Made by a program: the position numbers and the translations under genes. A DNA stretch of 9,689 nt, taken from NCBI GenBank assembly GCA_934617135.1, contig CAKTUC010000052.1, positions 1-9,689 of the forward strand. The letters run 5' to 3'. The stretch is from an uncultured Collinsella sp. Its GTDB lineage: Bacteria > Actinomycetota > Coriobacteriia > Coriobacteriales > Coriobacteriaceae. Shown here in pieces: positions 5,852-9,689 of this stretch; position 1 is the stretch's first letter, and each line of letters begins with the position of its first letter. The notes below the pieces were generated by a model. That model had not been told where the DNA came from. It made no database searches and worked only from the letters and a program-made list of their open reading frames with translations.

Positions 5852-7357
5852 ATGGCGCACGAGCAGCACACCTACATCTGCATCGACCTCAAGACGTTTT
5901 ATGCCAGCGTCGAGTGCGTCGATCGTGGGCTCGATCCGCTCACCACCAACCTGGTCGTTGCCGACGAATCGCGCGGACGCACGACCATCTGTCTCGCCAT
6001 CACGCAGGCTATGAAGGGCCTAGGGATTCATAACCGTTGTCGCCTGTTCGAAATACCCGATGGCATCGACTACATTAAGGCCGTACCGCGCATGCAGCAC
6101 TACATGGAGGTATCGGCGCAGATCTACGGTATCTACCTGGAATACGTCAGTCCGCAAGACGTTCACGTCTACTCAATTGACGAGTGCTTTATCGACGTGA
6201 CACCCTATCTGGACCTCTATCACACCGATGCGGAAGGCTTCGCCTGCATGCTGCGCGATGAGGTCCTCGCGCGCACCGGCATCACGGCGACGGTCGGCAT
6301 CGGCCCCAACCTATTCCAGGCAAAGGTAGCGCTCGACATTACCGCCAAGCACGTGTCCAGCCGCATCGGCAAGCTCGATGACGAAACCTTTCGCAAGGAG
6401 ATCTGGCCCCACCGCCCCATCACCGATATCTGGGGTATCGGCCCCGGCGTGGCAGCGCGACTCGAAAAGTACGGTGTCTACGACCTGATGGGTGTTGCCG
6501 CTCTCGACGAGAACCTGCTCTACGACGAGCTCGGCGTCAATGCCGAGTATCTCATCGACCATGCCTTTGGACGCGAGCCGACAACCATCGCCGATATTCA
6601 GGCTTACCGCCCGCAGGCAACCTCGACCACCACGGGACAGGTGCTCTCGAAGGGCTATGCCTACGAGCAAGCCTATACCGTTTTGCGCGAAATGGTCGAT
6701 GCCGCCGTGCTGGACTTGGTCGATAAACACGTGGTGTGCGACAGCATTTCGCTCTTTGTGGGCTATGCGAGCGAGCGCGCCGACATCCGCCGACTCGATG
6801 CCAGCGGCACGGCGCAATACGTCGACGGGTGTGGGCATCTGCGCTCGAGCACGTCGGGCATCGAACCCGCAGCGACTGACGGCCCCGAGCTCGCGCCCCG
6901 TGCCCCCAAACCCGTTCAGCAGGATGACGAACGACGTCGTTTGGTGCGAGAAGCACAAGCGATCGACGGCGTCTTTGTGGGCGAGCACGGCGGCAAGCCG
7001 CGTGGTGGCTACGCTGCGCTCTTCGCGCACTCCAATGCCTCGCGCAAGCTGCCCGAGCGCACCAATTCGTTCAAGAAGATCATGGGCTATTTTGACGACC
7101 TATGGGCACAGACTGTCGATCCCAAGCGACCGGTCAAACGCATCAACCTTGGTTTTGGCAACCTGATGCCCGAAGAGTTCGCCACCATCGACCTGTTTAG
7201 CGACGTGGAAGCCGATGAGCGTGAACGCGACCTAGCCCGCGCCGTGCTGGCCGTAAAAGGCAAATACGGCAAGAACGCCCTGGTCAAGGGATTGAGCTTT
7301 ACCGCCGGCGCCACCGCACGCGAACGCAACGATCAGGTTGGAGGACACCGTGCCTAA
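5852..7357 (+). CDS. Y-family DNA polymerase (UvrX/UmuC-like)
   Basis: Error-prone translesion polymerase of 501 aa. The palm begins ICIDLKTFYASVE with metal-binding Asp12. The second acidic pair is in YSIDECFIDV (Asp110, Glu111), followed by TVGIGPNLFQAKVALDI. A helix-hairpin-helix GIGPGVA starts at 195. The C terminus has a likely beta-clamp-binding segment (TIDLF, 445-449) and the ATARERNDQVGGHRA tail typical of the UvrX branch. An extra stretch of roughly 70-85 residues interrupts the little-finger region between about 307 and 395, which makes the protein longer than the usual 410-430 aa. The start at 5852 follows GGGAGGG at the right distance; a GTG at 5831 is in frame but overlaps LexA box 2. 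It overlaps the YolD-like gene and is controlled by two LexA boxes, so it should be DNA-damage inducible. Confidence 0.95.
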   Translation: MAHEQHTYICIDLKTFYASVECVDRGLDPLTTNLVVADESRGRTTICLAITQAMKGLGIHNRCRLFEIPDGIDYIKAVPRMQHYMEVSAQIYGIYLEYVSPQDVHVYSIDECFIDVTPYLDLYHTDAEGFACMLRDEVLARTGITATVGIGPNLFQAKVALDITAKHVSSRIGKLDDETFRKEIWPHRPITDIWGIGPGVAARLEKYGVYDLMGVAALDENLLYDELGVNAEYLIDHAFGREPTTIADIQAYRPQATSTTTGQVLSKGYAYEQAYTVLREMVDAAVLDLVDKHVVCDSISLFVGYASERADIRRLDASGTAQYVDGCGHLRSSTSGIEPAATDGPELAPRAPKPVQQDDERRRLVREAQAIDGVFVGEHGGKPRGGYAALFAHSNASRKLPERTNSFKKIMGYFDDLWAQTVDPKRPVKRINLGFGNLMPEEFATIDLFSDVEADERERDLARAVLAVKGKYGKNALVKGLSFTAGATARERNDQVGGHRA

Positions 7358-7775
7358 ACCCAAACAGCAGCCCATGAGGCCGCCGACCGCCTTCGAGCGC
7401 TTGGCGGACCCCGAGGGAAGGCGCCGCGCCGCCGACCCCAACCTCACTGCCAACGGCGCCGTGCGCGCCAACCGCGCCGCACAGTTTATGCCCTTTGCCG
7501 CGTTGACGGGATACTACGAACTCGTACGCAAACAGGAGATCACCGTTGAGTCCAAGAGCGAATTGACAGAAGAAAAAGCCCTCGAGCTTTCACATAAGCT
7601 CGAGGGTCTCAAACGCGGCGATTTGGTTCGAGTCACCTATTACGATACGTACGGTTATCGTGCCCGTACTGGCATCCTCGACGAGGTGCTCCCCGCCTTC
7701 AAGCTGCTCAAGCTCAAAGACATCGCTATCGACTTCGACGATATCCAAGACGTTGAGCTGCGCGGTCGAGCCTAG
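7350..7775 (+). CDS. YolD-like protein, polymerase partner
   Basis: A 141-aa protein with a GTG start that overlaps the polymerase stop by 8 nt, with GGAGG six bases before it, so translation is probably coupled. Residues 1-40 are basic and Pro/Arg-rich. The YolD-like domain runs from about 44 (AQFMPFAALTGYYELV) through the LTEEKALELSHKLEGLKRGD helix to the strands VRVTYYDTYGYRARTGILDEV and KDIAIDFDDIQDVEL. YolD-like proteins are known to be encoded next to UvrX/UmuC-type polymerases and are proposed to play an UmuD-like accessory role; here the pairing and SOS control support that. Positions 7579-7606 within the gene form a perfect 11-bp inverted repeat that appears to serve as an antisense terminator. 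Confidence 0.88.
   Translation: MPKPKQQPMRPPTAFERLADPEGRRRAADPNLTANGAVRANRAAQFMPFAALTGYYELVRKQEITVESKSELTEEKALELSHKLEGLKRGDLVRVTYYDTYGYRARTGILDEVLPAFKLLKLKDIAIDFDDIQDVELRGRA
7570..7606 (-). terminator. Antisense terminator inside the yolD-like gene
   Basis: On the minus strand CCCTCGAGCTT and AAGCTCGAGGG (7596-7606 and 7579-7589) form a perfect 11-bp stem with a 6-nt loop, followed at once by CTTTTTCTTCT. This is a full intrinsic-terminator layout, about 200 nt past the stop of the convergent HMA gene (7803), which has no other terminator. The same bases encode the ALELSHKLEGL helix of the YolD-like protein. Confidence 0.7.
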
Positions 7776-7802
7776 CGACGTTTCCTGCGCCAAGCACGCG
7801 CT

Positions 7803-8186
7803 CTACAGTGTCATAACGTAGTAGCCCGCGTCCTTCACAGCCGTCTCGAGGGCACCGCGATCGATCGGCTGCTTAGAGCGCACGCGTGCCGTGTGGTCCG
7901 CATACGTCACCGTTGCCCACACGCCGTCCAGCGCATTGAGGGCATTGGCCACGTTCTGAGCGCAGCCGTCACAGCTCATGCCACCGATGAGCAGCTCATC
8001 GCTATAGGGATAGTGCGACGCATCGGTATCCGCCACAACGACCCTTTTGGCCTTCTTGCCGCTCGCACCATCGCTGCAGCAGCTCTTCCCGCGTGTCGAA
8101 GCGGCAATGCGACGCAACCCAAAAAACATGCCGATGGCAATGACAACCAACACGATGAGATTCGCAGGGTTGAGCAAGTCACTCAT
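7803..8186 (-). CDS. Membrane-anchored heavy-metal-associated (HMA) domain protein
   Basis: A 127-aa protein, probably anchored in the membrane by a single helix at about 8-24 (NLIVLVVIAIGMFFGL) followed by Arg-rich residues. A CCSDG segment (Cys36-Cys37) follows, giving an N-terminal part like the FeoB-associated Cys-rich membrane proteins. Residues about 62-127 form an HMA domain with the metal-binding GGMSCDGC (Cys72 and Cys75), as in CopZ and the N-terminal domains of copper ATPases. It likely binds Cu(I) or a similar soft metal at the cytoplasmic face. The start at 8186 follows AAGGGGAG. A CsoR-like operator in its leader supports copper control. It is convergent with the SOS operon (27 nt apart) and divergent from the DUF3793 gene. 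No copper ATPase or CsoR gene is in the window. Confidence 0.85.
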   Translation of the reverse strand: MSDLLNPANLIVLVVIAIGMFFGLRRIAASTRGKSCCSDGASGKKAKRVVVADTDASHYPYSDELLIGGMSCDGCAQNVANALNALDGVWATVTYADHTARVRSKQPIDRGALETAVKDAGYYVMTL

Positions 8187-8216
8187 GCGCTCCCCTTTCC
8201 AAGTAGTCTTATCCAG

Positions 8217-8233
8217 ATACCCCCATGGGGTGT
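8217..8233 (-). promoter_or_regulatory. CsoR-like copper operator
   Basis: ATACCCCCATGGGGTGT is nearly palindromic and matches the TACCCC...GGGGTA layout of CsoR operators found before copper-homeostasis genes. It lies 30 nt upstream of the HMA gene start, at the transcription start expected from the promoter proposed next to it. Confidence 0.6.
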
Positions 8234-8237
8234 CCCC

Positions 8238-8269
8238 ATCTTACCTCAAAAACATGTCTGTTCGGTCAA
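8238..8269 (-). promoter_or_regulatory. Candidate promoter of the HMA gene
   Basis: On the minus strand TTGACC (8264-8269) and TAAGAT (8238-8243) are separated by 20 nt, longer than ideal. Both hexamers are good, and the CsoR-like palindrome begins 4 nt downstream of the -10. Confidence 0.4.
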
Positions 8270-8295
8270 TTAGTTTCCCTCATCAAACTTTTTTG

Positions 8296-8323
8296 TTGAC
8301 CATGGCTTACTTTCGTGTATAAG
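8296..8323 (+). promoter_or_regulatory. Promoter of the DUF3793-flavodoxin operon
   Basis: TTGACC (8296-8301) and TATAAG (8318-8323) are separated by 16 nt. The expected start is near 8330, giving a leader of about 30 nt before the ATG at 8362. Confidence 0.7.
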
Positions 8324-8345
8324 TTTTCCTAGGCTAACACGAAAG
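8310..8345 (+). promoter_or_regulatory. Inverted repeat over the promoter, possible iron-type operator
   Basis: CTTTCGTGT (8310-8318) and ACACGAAAG (8337-8345) are perfect 9-bp inverted arms 18 nt apart that straddle the -10 and start site. Between them lies CCTAGGCTAAC; TAGGCTAAC equals nine contiguous bases of the DtxR/IdeR iron-box consensus, though the flanks match poorly. Either the arms or the core could be the operator. Confidence 0.4.
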
Positions 8346-8361
8346 GACGGACAGCGACGTC

Positions 8362-9066
8362 ATGACGCGAACCATAGACATCCCAACGTTTCAGGCGGCA
8401 GTCGTGCGCAACTGCTCCCCTACGCTCGCGGGCATCAAGCCGGCATCGCTCTTTACCTATCCAGGCACCTACGCCCACGGGGACGGCTCAACTGCAACCG
8501 AAACCATCGCAGAACGCCGAACACGTCTGCTCAACGTTATCGCCCAGTGCAATCGCGAACTTGACCCACTCGGCATCCACCTGAGCGTTTTGGTCTGGCG
8601 GCCCTGCGGAGCGCTCGTGTACGTATACCGGCTCAAAAGCCTCGCCACTTACTTCGCGGACCCGCGCGCCCAGACGGCGCTCACCAAGGAAGGCTACGAC
8701 ACGGGCGACCTCGCGACATGCCTCGTGCACCTGGCGTCACGCATCACACTCGCGAGCAATAACGCCGCGGAATGTGCCTGTAGTCAGACTCGATGCGCGC
8801 TGGCCCAGCAAGCCAGCTGTAGTAACGACTGCACCTGCGAGTTTCCGCACGAAATAGGCTATTTCCTGGGATACCCCTACGACGACGTGCACGAGTTTAT
8901 CGCCCAGCGCGGCGAGAACTACAAGGTCTTTGGGGCCTGGAAGGTCTACACCAACGTCGAACAGGCGCTTGCGACGTTTGATGCCTACCGCGCCTGTACC
9001 CAATACCTCACCTTCGTCTATCAGCAGGGCTGCAGCCTGGCGCAACTTGCCCAGGCAACCCGATAG
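8362..9066 (+). CDS. DUF3793 family protein
   Basis: A 234-aa protein of unknown function, recognised by the DUF3793 signatures FPHEIGYFLGYPYDDVHEFI (161-180) and FGAWKVYTNVE (near 192-202), and an N-terminal half with LAGIKPASLF and LVYVYRLKSL. It has no signal peptide or membrane segment. A Cys-rich insertion sits just before the FPHEIG motif with Cys at 138, 140, 145, 153, 157 and 159. Shine-Dalgarno support is weak: AAAGGA lies about 14 nt before the ATG, whereas the next gene has the same AAAGGA at good spacing. The flavodoxin gene follows after 46 nt with no terminator between, so they probably form an operon. DUF3793 genes are often seen beside flavodoxin genes in anaerobes, hinting at a link to iron limitation or electron transfer; this is inference. 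Confidence 0.88.
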   Translation: MTRTIDIPTFQAAVVRNCSPTLAGIKPASLFTYPGTYAHGDGSTATETIAERRTRLLNVIAQCNRELDPLGIHLSVLVWRPCGALVYVYRLKSLATYFADPRAQTALTKEGYDTGDLATCLVHLASRITLASNNAAECACSQTRCALAQQASCSNDCTCEFPHEIGYFLGYPYDDVHEFIAQRGENYKVFGAWKVYTNVEQALATFDAYRACTQYLTFVYQQGCSLAQLAQATR

Positions 9067-9112
9067 AGCATACAAGCCGCGGTTACGCGCCGCACAACCG
9101 AAAGGACAAAAC

Positions 9113-9532
9113 ATGAGCAAGATCGCCGTCGTCTACTGGAGCGGCACGGGCAACACCGAGGCCATGGCAAATCTCGTCACCGAGGGCGCCACGTCCGCAG
9201 GCGCCGAGGTCGAAGTTATCCCCTGTGCCGACTTCTCTGCAGATAAGGCAGCCGGCTACGATGCCTTCGCTTTCGGCTGCCCCGCCATGGGCTCCGAGGA
9301 GCTCGAGTACGATGAGTTCCAGCCGATGTGGGACGAGGTCAAGGAGAACCTCGGCGACAAGAAGGTCGTCCTCTTTGGCTCCTATTCGTGGGCCGAGGGC
9401 GAGTGGATGGACAACTGGAAGGCCGACGCCGACGAGGCCGGCGTTAACGTCATGGGCTCCGTCATCTGCTACGACGCACCCGACGATGAGGGCGAGGCCG
9501 CTTGCAAGGCCCTGGGAGCCGAGCTCGCGTAA
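9113..9532 (+). CDS. Short-chain flavodoxin
   Basis: A 139-aa FMN-binding electron carrier of the soluble cytosol, of typical short-chain flavodoxin length. It has the N-terminal strand and phosphate-binding loop VVYWSGTGNTE (SGTGNT at 10-15). The 50s loop lies at FGCPAMGSEELE (54-65) and the 90s loop at FGSYSWAEGEWM (88-99), with Trp93 able to stack near the flavin. Acidic residues dominate, as usual. AAAGGA at good spacing sets the start at 9113. It is second in the operon with DUF3793 and ends before a strong terminator. Flavodoxins commonly replace ferredoxin under iron limitation, which fits the iron-box-like core at the operon promoter, though that regulation is not proven. Confidence 0.95.
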   Translation: MSKIAVVYWSGTGNTEAMANLVTEGATSAGAEVEVIPCADFSADKAAGYDAFAFGCPAMGSEELEYDEFQPMWDEVKENLGDKKVVLFGSYSWAEGEWMDNWKADADEAGVNVMGSVICYDAPDDEGEAACKALGAELA

Positions 9533-9614
9533 CGGCACCGAGGCCTCCACCAAATTAGGCCCGCATCAAAGCACATCCCCATCCCTACAAAAGAGCGGGG
9601 GCTGGATTTGAGCT

Positions 9615-9653
9615 GCCTCCCATTTCTTGGACACGAGAAATGGGAGGCTTTTT
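9615..9653 (+). terminator. Strong intrinsic terminator
   Basis: GCCTCCCATTTCT (9615-9627) is exactly complementary to AGAAATGGGAGGC (9636-9648), with an 8-nt loop and TTTTT following. It is 82 nt past the flavodoxin stop and probably ends that operon. Between 9533 and 9614 only a weak GCCCGC/GCGGG pairing is seen. Confidence 0.85.
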
Positions 9654-9689
9654 ATGCGTGTCGACTTGAGAGTGAAACACGACATCGAG
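9654..9689 (+). CDS. Possible start of a gene cut by the window edge
   Basis: ATG followed by 11 open codons (MRVDLRVKHDIE) runs to the edge. GGGAGG lies 6 nt before the ATG, a good Shine-Dalgarno sequence, but it is the 3' arm of the terminator hairpin. The N terminus vaguely recalls transposases of the IS1202/ISNCY type, but 12 residues cannot show this. Confidence 0.35.
   Translation, partial: MRVDLRVKHDIE

Noticed and set aside
6311..7030. Minus-strand open frame of 239 codons
   Set aside because: Antisense to the Y-family polymerase; composition is that of a complement frame.
8250..8265. AACATGTCTGTTCG considered as another LexA box
   Set aside because: The half-sites are spaced by 6 nt instead of 4, so it does not fit the consensus.

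Overview
The window looks like chromosomal DNA of a Coriobacteriia member, most likely Collinsella or a close relative. Pointers are the high-GC codon use, the strong GGAGG-type ribosome binding sites, an actinobacterial-style LexA box, and a gene mix typical of that gut lineage (fructoselysine-kinase-like PfkB, DUF3793 plus flavodoxin, Y-family polymerase plus YolD). The genus is an inference from recognition, not from a marker gene; no rRNA or tRNA was seen.

Layout. Positions 1-365 hold no convincing gene. They contain a 30-bp sequence present twice in inverted orientation (28/30 identical) around a perfect 15-bp hairpin. Positions 366-2855 carry three minus-strand genes of sugar or phosphosugar metabolism: a Cof-type HAD phosphatase, then after an intrinsic terminator a beta-phosphoglucomutase-like HAD hydrolase, then a FrlD-like PfkB kinase. 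A possible 43-codon ORF or gene remnant lies at 3005-3136. Glucose-6-phosphate isomerase (pgi, 3209-4903, minus) has its own promoter, a 5' hairpin leader and a terminator. Next come REP-like repeats and a 174-aa protein that resembles only the N-terminal domain of iron-containing alcohol dehydrogenases.

The most distinctive block is 5758-7775. A TTGACG-17-TATTAT promoter is followed at once by two near-consensus LexA boxes. They drive an operon of a UvrX/UmuC-like Y-family DNA polymerase with an unusual insertion, and a translationally overlapping YolD-like protein. This is an SOS mutagenesis cassette. Convergent to it is a small membrane-anchored HMA-domain metal-binding protein with a CsoR-like copper operator in its leader. 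Its transcript appears to end at a terminator embedded antisense inside the yolD-like coding sequence.

Divergent from the HMA gene, a promoter with an inverted repeat and a DtxR/IdeR-like core drives a DUF3793 protein (with a Cys-rich insertion) and a short-chain flavodoxin, a pair suggestive of iron or redox adaptation. The window ends with a strong terminator whose 3' arm supplies a Shine-Dalgarno-like sequence for an ATG at 9654 that runs off the edge.
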